Positions 1 through 13,200 of a stretch of 64,000 bases of DNA are shown here, in pieces (the stretch's first letter is position 1; every line of letters starts with the position of its first letter). The DNA is from Cinclus cinclus (Eukaryota; Chordata; Aves; Passeriformes; Cinclidae). Under the pieces are notes generated by a model, which was given only the letters and a program-made list of their open reading frames with translations, did no database searches and was not told where the DNA came from. The position numbers were made by a program, and so were the translations under genes. The stretch is from the NCBI RefSeq assembly GCF_963662255.1, contig NC_085050.1, forward strand, positions 25,848,631-25,912,630, in the 5' to 3' direction.

Positions 1-3000
1 AGTGCAGGCTGCAAAAGGAAGGTGACAAGCCAAAACTCTTTCTCATCCCACATCTGATGATTGGCTCGTCCTTCAGTACAGAAGCATAAACATTACAGGG
101 ACTGCAAAAAATATGCCTTTACATTGCCTATGGTCTCCAGCATCCTTACTCTTGCCACCCTTTAAGCCCCAGTGTTTCCAAAGGAAGCCCAGAAAATGAG
201 AGGGATTAATTATGTGTCAAGAACAAGAGCACAGAGGTTTAAGATGAGGTGAAAAGAAGGACTAAATACATCCTTCCTAGCTATAGCAGGTAACAAACAT
301 AAATGTCAAGCATGGGATAGGTAAAACAGAAGAATGCTGTAACATACAGATTTTGAACAACTTTCCTTTCACCTCCATCAGATAAACAAAATAGAAATTT
401 GAGTAGATAAGGAACCATAAGAGACACTACATATTTCTAATATATGCAGGTGCTTTTATCCTAAATACGAGAGCTTCTAAGAAAGCTTAAGCTTTCTTCA
501 AATCAACAGACAAGTTGGACTGTCTTATTTTAAAAGACATATTGACGCTAACAGGATGGAAAGAAATGGGAGTGTTTAAATCTCCTTTTGAATATCATTA
601 CTTGTGTCTTGTTAGAAGAAATTTAGCAAAACAGCAGCTCCAGCTCATTCTAGACTTGCTGGATATGCCACAACTGTCACATGGTCTGGACTGAACTGAA
701 CATGTCAGAGCTCTGGTCCAGTTCCTGCTCCTGAAGAGTGAGGAGCTGGTACTCAACCAGCTCTTTTTGCTCTCTGGGGAAACTGAGAAAGACCACTGTG
801 CTCCTTAAACCCAAACCATATTTAGATGTGCCTTATGTAGACAATTCTTAATAGAGTGTTTACGTAATACATTTCTGTCTTCAGGTTTTAAAAGACCACA
901 TTCATAAAGCCTCTGTCACTTAAGAATCGGGAAACATTGAGAGCTGATCATCTTTAAAGTGCTATCTTTACTTCGTGTTTAGCAATTCAATCCTCAGTAA
1001 GGAACCACCTTTGTGTGTTAACTTTTGAAGCTATAAAACAGCTTCCCCCACTAAGGATGAAACCCCAGCGCTGTCTTCACTGATCTAAACCCAGGTAAAT
1101 TCCCTCCTCAGGCTCAAGCAAAACCATAGGAAACAGATTAATTGGGCAAAAATCCAATGCTGTCAAGAAAAAAGAAGCAACTGGATTATAACCAGACTGG
1201 CTCCTGTACGTGCTGCAGAAATTTCAGTACAAGGCAGAGGTCACGACCATGCAGCCAAGGAAATGTGGTGCCAGGAGAGCCTTATATCCACCAGCATTAG
1301 CAAGGACCCCACTCCCTGGCTATAGTTTCACACAGCCCCCCCTTTGGATGGCTCACACTGCAGTACTGTCAAGAGATGCAACCCCTTCCAGCCAGCCCTC
1401 TCCCTTCCTGTGCAAGCAAACACAAGAGAATCAGCTGTGCAAAGAACTGAACTGGAAAAGCAGCATGCATATTAATTTCTTCGCCAGGTTAATTTTGACA
1501 CAATCATTTGTCCAAGGAACACATCACACACAGAGTCAGTGCAGGCACAGGGTTTGCCTTTTTAGTCTTCCAGCAGCAAAGCAGAGTCAAGGCTACGATA
1601 CAGCCATTCATGTTATAACCTCTGTGTTCACATGCACAAACTCTCTAGGTGGCAATGAACTTACCCCCCGAAACACAAGAGAAAACTGTCAAACTGAAGC
1701 AATTATAAACACTGCCATGAGAGTATTACAGATACCTTAGTTTTGCTAAAATGTAAACATATGTAAAAGGCAGAAAAAATTATTAGGATTTACTTTCATC
1801 CCTGAACTTGCCGAGGACTATAATTCATGACAGCACTAATGGCTGACATTAGCATCAAGACTCTTATCTTGCATATGACAATGTCCATGGTTTTATCTGC
1901 TTTGTAAAATCAGTAATTTAGTTAAATACACACAGAAATCAAATATGTAGGAGGGAAAATGGAGAGGGAGCTCAACTGTTTAATAAGAAAATTTATGAGT
2001 TTGTTAAAGAAAAGTCAAAATCTATTCTTGGATTTCTTAACTAGGTCAAACATTATTATCTGGTATAATTATGTTCAGTGGGATTCATTTACTTGTGAAT
2101 TTGAAATCAATAACATTGTAGGAAGGATGTATATGGATTTTAAATATGCTTAATGGAAAAAAAATGTCATTGCAGGACAGGATTAAATTATTTTTTCTGC
2201 TATTCTTCGCCATCAAAGCATAAGCCATTCTTTACTCTTAGCTGCCAGAGAAAATGTAAGTCTCAAACATCATTTGGAAGCTTCAAAACATGAAGCATTC
2301 TACAGAACTTCAGACGAGATCTGGAACCAGAAACCGTACAACTTGCAACACTTCAAAACTAAAAAACTGCTTTCATAAATTGCTTGAAAACAGTGAACAT
2401 TATTCACTTGAAACAATATCCTGTTTGTTTGCTCTGATGTGAGCTACTGCTACGTGGGAAATCTGGGAGCAATGCAAGGAAATCTTTGTTAAACAGTATT
2501 GTTTGGTTGCTACGGCCACACCAAATTGTTTGGATAGTTGCAAGGAACAGTAAAACAATACAAAGGATAATTAGACAGACAACACACTCCTAGGTCAAAA
2601 GGCAACACGCCCTGAATATGCTAAATGAGGAACAAAGTTGTTTCATGTTAAACACAAGTGTCTAGAATAGGAAAAGTTACTTAATACCCAAGTTGATAGT
2701 AAAGAATGCTGCTAGTTTATCATCCTGTTTCTCTCTGCATAGCCCAAATACATCAAGTACTTGAGGATATAAAGTTTATATATTTACCAATGAGACTCTT
2801 CAGGGTTCAAACACACAAAGCAGAATGGTAACAAATGCACCCCAGCCAGTGACAGTTGATGAGTCCATTTTACATCATGGCTAATATAAAGTTATCATTT
2901 TTAGCTTTCAGACATTTTTTGGGTACTACTTTACACTTAGCCAAGTGTTGGCACTTCGTATGTCCTTTTCTCTCAAGGTTTTCATACTTTTTGCTTTTAG

Positions 3001-4000
3001 TGAAATTTGGGTTCAGTTGCTGCTGTGTCTCAGGAAGTGGGAATGGTTGGACTGAAGTAAAACTTCCACCAGGTATCTATCTCCCCTCTTTCCAGACACC
3101 TGAAAACGCATCTGGAATTACTTTATAGATTTTTAAAATAAAGTATCCAACTATAAAATAAGCATGCTCAACACAATCTTGAGAGGCCTCTGCAGTTTTC
3201 ATCAAGCAGATTACATTCTTGGTTGCTATTTTAAATTAATTGCTAAAGTAGTAGATAATTTTACATAGCTCACATTTAGCAATTAAGCCTTTTACTGTTA
3301 TTTTTGCAGCATGTGTACTTTCACAGGTACTTTATATTTCCTGTGACACTTGCTGCAGAACAAGGTTTGCATGTCCAAATGACAATACAAAAACTTTCAA
3401 AGACTAAAAATATTACATGTGGTTACATAAAGGAATTTTAATTAAGCTCCTTGCCTTCCACTCTGATAACATCCTGAACATTTTATCCTGCCTCATAGAA
3501 ATCATATTAATATACACAGAAACTTGTTTGTAGTGATTGCTAGAGTGTTTCACAACAACTCTTTAGTCATTTAACCAAAAGAATATTTTTTTCCTAAAAA
3601 GGATGTCAATGTTCAAAAGAGATGGCAGTCTATCCAGAACCATCCCAACAAATTACAAATAGATCCCAAATGTTAAACCTAAGTTTCCCATGTCCCTGAT
3701 CAGAGCCCTGTTTTTCAGAGCAACTTCTTTAATAAATTTGTCATTATTTCACAATTCTGAAATTCCTGTTGATCATCAGGTTTCTACTGTTTCCGAAGTC
3801 TGCTTGCTCCTACCAGTGGAAATGAAGGTCTTATGACTTGACTGAAAGGAACAGTGAACAGCTTCATGAACCCAACAAAATTCAACATACATTGCTCTAA
3901 TAACAGGCCCACATTCTAGATCTTAGCCTCCAACCTATAAGCAAATACAAAGAAAGAGCTGTTCCTCACTTAAATCTCTTGGATTTGCTTTCACAGTAGT
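1..4000. other. non-coding AT-rich stretch
   Basis: No repeat family, RNA gene or convincing exon was recognised. A plus-strand frame of 176 codons at 1210-1740 is long for such DNA, but it has no motif, and its composition looks like translated non-coding sequence. Probably intronic or intergenic DNA of the minus-strand gene. Confidence 0.5.
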
Positions 4001-4020
4001 GATGGGAGGATACAGCTTAC

Positions 4021-4086
4021 CTGGGCTGCTGAAGCATGTGACGGCACAGCAGACAACCAGGCCTTCTTCACTGCTTTTTGTTCAAA
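4021..4086 (-). CDS. possible small internal exon
   Basis: This is 66 bases, 22 codons, ending at a strong donor (CCCAG|GTAAGC). The frame begins FEQKAVKKAW and ends SHASAAQ, with phase 0 at both ends, which would match the phase-0 end of the exon at 15556-15678. The acceptor (GCATAG) has almost no pyrimidine tract and an in-frame stop lies just before it, so the left boundary is weak. It conflicts with the alternative block at 4149-4259. The donor is the most convincing part. Confidence 0.22.
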
Positions 4087-4148
4087 CTATGCAGCACTAC
4101 TGATAGTGCATGAAGCCTGTCTGAAAGCAGGATTTATTCCTGCCTTAC

Positions 4149-4259
4149 TTGCTCCAGCTGTACTGAATCCCTGCTGAAGTCATGCACAGCCAGTATGGTG
4201 GCACACGTGGCTGGTTCCTTGGCTCAACAACATCACACAGGTGCCGGACTCGGCAGTCT
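4149..4259 (-). CDS. possible internal exon
   Basis: A block with four CpG dinucleotides lies between an acceptor (CTAATTCTGCAG) and a donor (GCAA|GTAAGG). One frame is open for 36 codons, entering and leaving in phase 2. It begins DCRVRHLCDVVEPR and ends in IQYSWS. Locally retained CpG in CpG-poor DNA is a common mark of coding or otherwise constrained sequence. Against it: the pyrimidine tract before the acceptor is short, and the phases do not match the neighbouring candidate at 4021-4086, which would also leave an intron too short to be spliced. Only one of these two blocks is likely to be real. Confidence 0.22.
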
Positions 4260-4269
4260 CTGCAGAATT

Positions 4270-7200
4270 AGTGGACACTTCTGCATTATGCTGCATTTAT
4301 CCAGGTTTTCCCTTATTTAATCAACACTTATTTACCAGCAAGACGTTTCTAATCTTAAACTGTGCTGCTTGATACAATAAAAGAGAAAAATAAAGCAAAC
4401 TCATAAAATATATACTCATTTTAAGCACATCAGGTTTAATATAAATAGTGTTCTGATTAAGTAAATTATTCTCAATAATAAGTTTAGGTGGGCCAAGAAA
4501 TCAAGTTTCTGCTAGATGCCTTTTTTTGAGGCATTCTTATGAGGCCCTTAAAAAGCTCCATACCTAATATGAATACTAATCTTGATACTGGTATGAAACA
4601 CTCAATTCCAGGGAAGAGGCACAGCAGCCTCCTGACACCAGAATAACGTCACTTTACAAGATAACCTAAATAATATGAACAAAATTCACAGTCTTTGACA
4701 AAGAAATTAAGTATCCATTAAAGGCCACTGTACACACATTTTCATAGAGTGTGATATCTAAGTATTCCTTTGCTTTATATAATACACATGAACTGATTGG
4801 TAACACCACAAATACAAACACAGTAATAGAAACTGAAATCAGTTTGAGTATATTACAATATACATGATCAAGAAAACAAACCTGCTCGTTCTCCCGTTCC
4901 TCATACCTTAGTCTGGATACATAGTTTTAATGCACAAACTTCCTATTATTTTCAATACAGACTACACAACTAACACATCCAGCAACAGCAGCTATGGAAT
5001 TCTCTCTTTCTCTGTGTTGGCAGTATAAAGTGAATTTTCTTTGGAAGATGCTTAACAAAGATTTTGACTTCATGCGTGTGTCGAATTACACAACATGCAA
5101 AGAAGAACTATTATCTCATTAACAGGTCACATGGACTAAGCCCAGAGTGCAAATTCTTACCTCACCTCTCTCGATTCTTTACTGGTTTTAAGTGACTTCC
5201 ATGGAAATAATTAAATAACCAGCAATAATCAGTACCAGTAGCTGGTACTTCTGTCAGGCATTTATGATATGTCACATGATGATAAGATGAATGGATTACC
5301 TACCTGTGAGGTAGAAACAGGTTTACAAGTGGCTTCGTTCAGTGGTACGGTTCAGTGTAAAGTTTGTAAAGCCAAGTCAAATCTTTCAGTGAGAGGAAGT
5401 TTTATGTGTATCGATAACTTCCCCTCCACGTCTAAATCGGAACTCACATTTTACTTCTGCAGTAGAAACACTTCCCTATTAGCAACTTATCTAAGGAGTT
5501 TCAGATATGTTTAATTTAAGCCAAACTCTGAGACACAGAAATATAAATTAATGCTGCACCAATAAACAGATGATAAATTCATTTCAACAAATAGTTAATT
5601 AACCATATGGCTGTAACATGAAGGACAGCCTGGGAGAGAATATAGAAAGTATTTCTGAGTTTATTGTGGGAACTGGTGCTAGGACAGCTGAGCTTTCATT
5701 TGGACTAAAAACAGCCCCACAGAACAATATCTTCACAGAAAATCTTGTAAGTTTTATCACAAAGATTATTTTTCTACCTCCAGCAAATAGGAATATTCTT
5801 TCTTTAGGAAAAGTTGACTCAACTGAGAGTACAGCTGTAAATTTGTCTAGTTACAGGTACTCAGATGAAGCTTGTTTTCTGCTCTCAAAGCCTCTGAACA
5901 CACAGGCAAGAATGGTAATAGAAACATTACTTCTTGCCCACACAAAGACACAACAGAAATTCTAAGACATAAAACCTTGTCTGGAAATACCTGGTTTCCT
6001 AGGTATCTGTTCCAGATTACCATCCCTTGTAATCCCTTGGCTGCTACAAATGATCCTGAAATTTCCAGCTTTGCCCTGTAAGTAATTTAGTCCTTCCAGA
6101 GATTCAGTAGTCTTTTTCTCCACTGCTATTAATATCTCTGGTACTTTCATTCTTAAAATGTGATTTTTAGATTTTCATTTTGCATATATTTCTATAAATG
6201 CAACCAAACAGTCTCCCACAAGAGAAAGAGCAAAACAGAAGTAATATTGCATCAAACTTAAAAGTGATGTTTTTATAGTAATAAAAAAAAACCCAAACAA
6301 AAAAAACCACAAATATTTCAGTTTAGAAGAAAATTTCTCCAGCATCTTTTCCGCACCTATAACCATTTCATGAGATGTATGAAGTGAATTCCGTGTGCAT
6401 CAAACACCAAAAAGTCCTTGAAAGGTCTTTTTCCCTTCTAAACTCTCCATCACCATAATCCTCTGGAGACTTTTTGCTATGTTCTCAGTCACATTGCTCC
6501 TTTTCCCCTTTTTTCCACTAATATTCAGACACTCTTTGAGGAAGCATTATTAAGAGAACAAGACATTCCTCTTGTCTGCTTTAATGGCTGAGCAAACTCT
6601 AACCAGCAAATACTCTAATTCCTGTATGGGACTTCATCTCATATAGTCCCTTCTCTACTTTGAAAAGTCAAAAATAAAATAGGTATAGGACTTCTTTCCT
6701 GAAACTCTAGAACAGATAGAAAGATAAAATGGATTAGAAAGAAAACCAGAGAAATTATTTTTAAATACTTTCTTTGTGTAAACTCAGACACATGAGAAGA
6801 GAGAAACTGGGCTACAAATTTCTCCAAGTAAGTCCTACTGGCTTTGCCATTATGGACTGTGGCAGTCATTCTCTCATCTTTATACATAGGAGAGGAGTAG
6901 CAATTGCACTGAACAGTCTTCCTAAGCCTCTATCCTCATACTGTACGGCAAGCACCTGGTTCTCTACAGAACTGTGACTGAACAGCACAAACAACAGCCA
7001 CGTACAGAAGGTACAATCAACTAAATCAGATGGATGAGTATTTTTTTATTTTCTTTTATTTTATTTTAGAGCACACAAATAACTATATTAAGAAATTTAT
7101 TGGTTGAAAAGGAGGCCAGATCTGACCAGGCTAAGTCGGAGGATATCCAGGGTGGTAGTCAGAAATGGATTGTTAGTTGTTACTGGGCTCCCTCTGTCCA

Positions 7201-10200
7201 CTGAGAATGTTGGATTTGACAGCATCAAAGGCTGCTAGAAGTTACAGCTTCTACTGTAGTATAAGATACTGCTGAAGATCATCTGATCTCTAATGCTGTG
7301 TAATTCTAATGTAGTGTCTTACAGCAAGAAAGTATGTCCCACCTATGGTACAACTAACCACCACGGCAAACAGGAAATTCAAAATTAAATACTAATTTGA
7401 AAAAATCAAATATAATTATAAGGTAAGTTTTACATACCTTTAAAAAAAAATCCTCAACAACACAACAGCTAGGAATAGATGGGAAATATTGGCTGAAATT
7501 TCTACAAGCATATGCAAGAAGTACAACTCATTTTGTGACTTATTTTACAGAGCCTTGTATAGCAGACCATGCATGTAGATTATTATCAGACAGGAAAAAA
7601 AAGAAAAACTAAAAAGTAATTTTGATAGCACAAGATGCCAAAAGAGCAAACCATACACAGTGGAAAACAATGCAATAGACCACAAAAACTGGAGGGGGAA
7701 GAGGAAATCAGTTTGAACTCAATTGTCTCAAGTCCTGCCCCGTCATTCTTGATTACGGCATGCCATCAGGATATCCTGGCCATTAAAATGTCAGATCATT
7801 AAAAATATAGTTTATGTAATTCTTTTTCTAGAACAACTGCCAGAATAGAAAACCTTTTCAGATAAAATACTTTAATTAAAAGTAGTATTTTTAATTTCAC
7901 AGAAACTCTTACATAGAAATCAGTGAGATTTAATTAATAGCATACTTCCAAACTATTAATTTATTTAACATGCTTTGTTTCACTGTCAGAAAGCTGCTCT
8001 CATGCAAGAGCTTCAAAGAATGTAAAGGTTAAGTCTCACCTGTCCATTACCTAAACATATCCATACATTTGGAAACAGAATAATAGCAGGAATGTAAAGG
8101 TTCAGGGCTATAAATTAAATTCCCCATAGTAGTTTTCAGAAATGCTCCTGACATTTTATACAACTGTAGCCTTCAATTCAATATATGAGTTTCTGATCAA
8201 AAACAGTTCTGTAATCAAGTTGCAAACTTCTTAGAGAAACAATACCACCCCAAGCACACATGTGGTACCTACAGTCTCCTTTCCCAGTAGACCTCCTGAA
8301 GACCTAACATTCCCCTAACAGTCAGACTACTTTGCACAAGTGAAGAACGTAGGTATCCATCCGGGTATCTCAGCTTCCTTCAAAACTCTGAACTTTAACA
8401 AATGAGCATATATAACTATCAGCATTCACTCATTTACAAATGTTGCGTTCCCTCAAAAGAATAACCACATAAGTATAAAAAAAAACCCCTAAACTTGTTT
8501 CTTTACTTCCTATCCTCATTAGCATTAGGATTCTACGGCATTGCAAGTCATACTTTCATAAATGATGCAAACACAGAAGCAATTATATTCCAGTATCATT
8601 ACTTGCCAAAAAAAAAAGCTTACAGCATTAATTTTAAAGGGCAGTATCTGATGCTAATTTTTTATTTAACTTTATTTCTGCAACAGGAACAAAGACATCA
8701 ACTTCCCACTGAATATGAGAGCAGAGACAGAATTGAATAACATTGACTTATTCTGTTAGTTCTTCTGATCCACCTGCAATTTGGAAAATGTAAACTGACC
8801 CCCCAACTAAGTCTGAGCCAGTAGTATTGCCTGCTTTTCATGGGGGCCTCTAAGTTCAGGGACACCACCACAGCAGTCAGTTACCACGCTTTTAGATGGC
8901 ATGTGCATTCATGTGATGGCTGAGAGGCCATAACTCATTAGCGTTATTTCTCCTTCAGTTCTGGAGATTTTTATTACTTAGAAGACGTTTCCAAGGGGGA
9001 TGCAGATTCCTACAGAGCAAATTTAAGCTTGCTGAGGGCAGTTTAGTTTCTCATCATGCCCTCTCCTGGCGCCTGGACTCCCATTTGAGAGCCCATTTGA
9101 CATACTGATGGTCAACTTTCCAAGCAACAGGGAAAGGGGCACTGATAAATTTGCATGCACTCATGACATTTCTGATTGGCACAGGAAGTGTGCTCTGCTC
9201 AGCCCATGGGGAGAGGAAAGTGGGGCAGAGAGCAGAACATTCTACTGCTACGAGAGAAACCCACTTTTGCCATCAAATTGAAGACTGCACCAGGCAAGAA
9301 ACACACTGATGCTCTGAATCTTATGTCAAGCATGAGCTACCAAAGGCAGTAACAGCATAACAGTGCTTGGCTAAGGTTAAACTAAAAAGCAGAAGGGAGG
9401 CAAAGGCAGCAGTGGAAAGATACACTAGTCAGGCCTGAGGAGTGAAAGAGGAGGAAGAATAGGAAAGAGATTTTTATTCACTAGGGTTTGTTGCAGCTTT
9501 CCTTATACACTGTTCTGTAAGTTAAGGAAGCACACATTTCCACTGCAATGATAAGAGTGAACCTATTCTGAATAAAGAATTCATTTCCATGGTATGCTAA
9601 CTACACAAAGAGAAAGAAAAGCACAAACTAAATCTAAAGTTTTAAGAAGTAGCATTTAAAAACCTAAAACTAATGCAAGGATATAGCAGCAAAGGAATAC
9701 ACATTAATACAGGCTGCACAGACTCCACTCTAGCAGTTGTCACTGCAAACATATCACCTGTGATGATGTTTTATTTCCTTTCAATATATTAAAAGATACA
9801 TATACACCACATAAAAAATGCATCCTGTAACAAGGTTAAAGCGACCACAGGAATGTCTTTGTTAACAAGCAAACAAAAACTTAAATATCTTATCTCAACT
9901 TGGCTAATCCACAGTTCTCTGGAAAAACAAAATTTCACATCCTCGGTTTGCAGACTTAAGGATATTAAAAACCCTATTGGTCCACTGCACTTGAAGAAAA
10001 AACAATGTCCACATGCTCAACTAATTTATGCTTCATCTTATTTTCAAACAGATTGTGCCAGAAGCCAGCAGCTTTTGCACAGAGGTCTTTCGCAGAGCAC
10101 AACCCAAGGTAGTTTGTTTAACCTTCTCTCCCTTCACTGCCTGCTTATTCTTTCCTTGTGAGAAGAGGGCAATTCCAGCTCCCAGTTCAAAGAGGAAAAT

Positions 10201-13200
10201 ACTTTTCCTCATTATCCTCATTATGCTCATTATCCTCAATTATCCCCATTAATGTCAAATTGATACCTTTCCTGAGCAAATGCAAGAAAGTAATGAATGC
10301 TGGCAGTTTTGCTCTAAAGGACTATTTTGGAAAAGGACTCTGGAACATCAGTTATAAAGTAATCAAGAACATCAAATGATGTATCGTTAAAAAACACAGA
10401 AAAAACCCCAAACCCAAAACATTAGCCCAGACTGGGTCGACTTACAGAGCACAGCCATGTCTTAGTAAATAACTGTCTTGTGAAGTGCTCAGAAATATTG
10501 TAATAGTATTTCTGATACCAAGGTATGTTTTGAAAATTGAAGTGTTCGGTATATAGACATAAGGATTTAAAAAAAGCAAACAAGAGAATAAACAAACAAA
10601 TACAACTGAGGGTTGAAATATGCTTAAGCATACACAAATTTGGGATAGAAAATGTCTCATGCATTAAATAGCAATTTCAGAAAAGTACAACTGTTCTACG
10701 CTCTGATTCTGTCAGTTTTGCCTGGTAATCCCCTATATGAACATATGAGCTGAAAAGGAAAATAAACTAGACTAACTCAATCTGCCACATTTAACACAAA
10801 CATGTCATAGGCAGAAAAATAGAAGTGAAATCAACATTTTCAAAAGCACATTCTTACAGTAATTTTGCTGAGGAATAAAAAAAAAAAAAACAAAACCTTT
10901 TTCTTTTCACATCTAGGTAACTGCCTAAATTTAACTGTAAAAACAAAAAAACCTTGATCATTTCCCTGAATGAAATTTTCTGCCCTGCGCTCAGGGCATC
11001 AGCTCTCCTGAAAATTTAATTCCAGTGGGTTTCAGTTCCTAGTAGATATTACCAAAGAGTTCTTAGCACATAGGAGAGACTGACTATTTTTGAGCTACAG
11101 CACAAATTTCCTTGTGAAGGCATACACATATCTTATTATGCTGTTGTAAGTTCTGTTTTTAAATTAGGTGTAGTCAGTTATCTGTGTTTTTCCTGTTTAT
11201 CGAATGTGCTCTTCTGAGCCAAGTCCTTTCATTCACCAAATTCTACAAAAAATTAGCAGCGTCAGCTGATTAATTTATTGATAGTCTGGTATATCTATTT
11301 TCTTGGGGAAAAAAGTTGGATGAATACAAAAATTAACAAATATATAGAAAATTTAGGATTGTTCACTAGAACACTTATCCAAATTTGCTTTGCATATGTG
11401 GCTTAGTGTGGGTATTGTTTTTTGAGGTTTCTCAGTGCTTTTTAAGTCTTTGACAGCAAAAGGTAGTGCTGAGTTCACATGAGACCCTAGTTAGCTTTTT
11501 TTTTTTTTAAGAACAGCATGAGACACTTGTATTTCTAATCAGTCTTTCTGACTAAATTTATCTGTGCTTTCTGCAAATAAAAGTAAATTAAATTAGGAAG
11601 AATCCCAAGTTGGTGCAATTCCTTAGGGAAACAGATGACAGCCTTCAGGTCTTTAAGTGCTCAGATGAAGCACAAGGGCATAGCACAAACCTGGCAAAAA
11701 AAAAACCAGCCAGCATGTACAGAGCCAGCATTCAAACTGGACTTCTATAAGAAGACAATACTCAGTGCTATGCAGAGCTATTCTTAGCCACCATAATAAA
11801 CACACCAAGGTTTCAGAGTTAACAGATTCTTTGTCAGTTCCATGGGAGGAGACTAGTCACATCTGAAATAAAAAATAAAGCTGTCACATGCTTGTCCACA
11901 GAACTCCAAAATACATGGCTAAATTGGTCATTTAAAAGATTTGCACTGCATGTATTGGTATCGTAAGGGGGGAAAAAAACCCACCTTTTTTTTTTTCCCA
12001 CCTTTCTCAATTTTCATTTTAAGTTTTTATCCGATTCTAATTTACTTCAAAAAGCAGTTTGGTCTCTCCACAGTAGGAACCTTCATGTGGTTTCAATACA
12101 TTCTTTTAAGCTCTAGAAAGCATTGCAGAGAATTGGAACTGAGAGGCTGAGCCTGGTATGAATAGGAAGTTCTGGCTGTGGAGGCACCAGGGAATGTGGG
12201 GCTTTCAGCATGGCCTGCATAAACAACAGCTGGCTGAGTGGGTACAGAGATCCCCCTGCACTCACCTGCAGTTTCACAACACACCCAGATCTGGAGACAA
12301 AGAATCATGCAATGACTCACAGAAGTGGGACAGGATGGGCGCACTGAATAGTGACAACTCCAAAAACACTGCTCCTAAATCTGTTGCCAACTGAAAAGGA
12401 GCCCAGGACATGTGGAGAACTTTACACCTGGCATTCTTGGCTCCCATACCATGACCATAGTTTACAGATGTAATAGCCTGACACAAGCATTGTGGTGCCT
12501 TTCTGCTGGACAGACACCTTGAGTACCCCTGTCCTAGTGCCTGGCTGCTGAGCAGACCTCTTGGAAACATAGGCTTTGCTCCCCTCAGTTCACATTTTAA
12601 ATAACACCTGCTTTCCTTCTTACAAGATCTCATCACATTTACATCTGCTACGTGGCTTATACAATGTCGCAACAGCATTTCCTACACAGTTTTGCAGTAA
12701 AAAAATAAATAGTAGGTTTTGTATTTGTGCAGGAAGACATGGAAAACATCCACAGTCTATCAGCAAAGTAACAGATACTCTGGCCGACAAGCTGATGGAC
12801 AGGAATAAAAACATGTTTATACATAAATTCATATTTTGAAGAGAGCAGCCTGTAAGGAGGTGAGACAACTGTGTGATAGCTACATTGAGATCTGCAGTCA
12901 TTCAGATACTACCGGGTTTCCAGGCTTGAAGAGGAAATAAGCATGCATGTGCTGACACCAACTATGGCTGGCCAGTAACAGCAGTACTTGAATGATCTTT
13001 AGAAGACTACACAGTTCATGACAAATATAAGAATGAGGAATACACAGGAAAAATAAAAGAAGCTATTAAGTTTCTACTTTAAAAATTCCCCAGTGTTCAT
13101 CCCTCTTTAGGAAGACAGAGTGAAATTTCCTAGTAGAGGATATCACGAAGCAAATAATAGTCTGATAATCTGTAGGGCTCCTTATTACTGCTACATGATT

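Noticed and set aside
4881..4911. Micro-exon reading LRYEERENEQ on the minus strand
   Set aside because: Protein-like and CpG-bearing, but only 31 bases, with a weak acceptor, a GTTTGT donor and a stop just upstream.
12093..12678. Overlapping frames of 78-134 codons on both strands in a GC-richer patch
   Set aside because: Frames on both strands, no splice signals in agreement and no recognisable motif.
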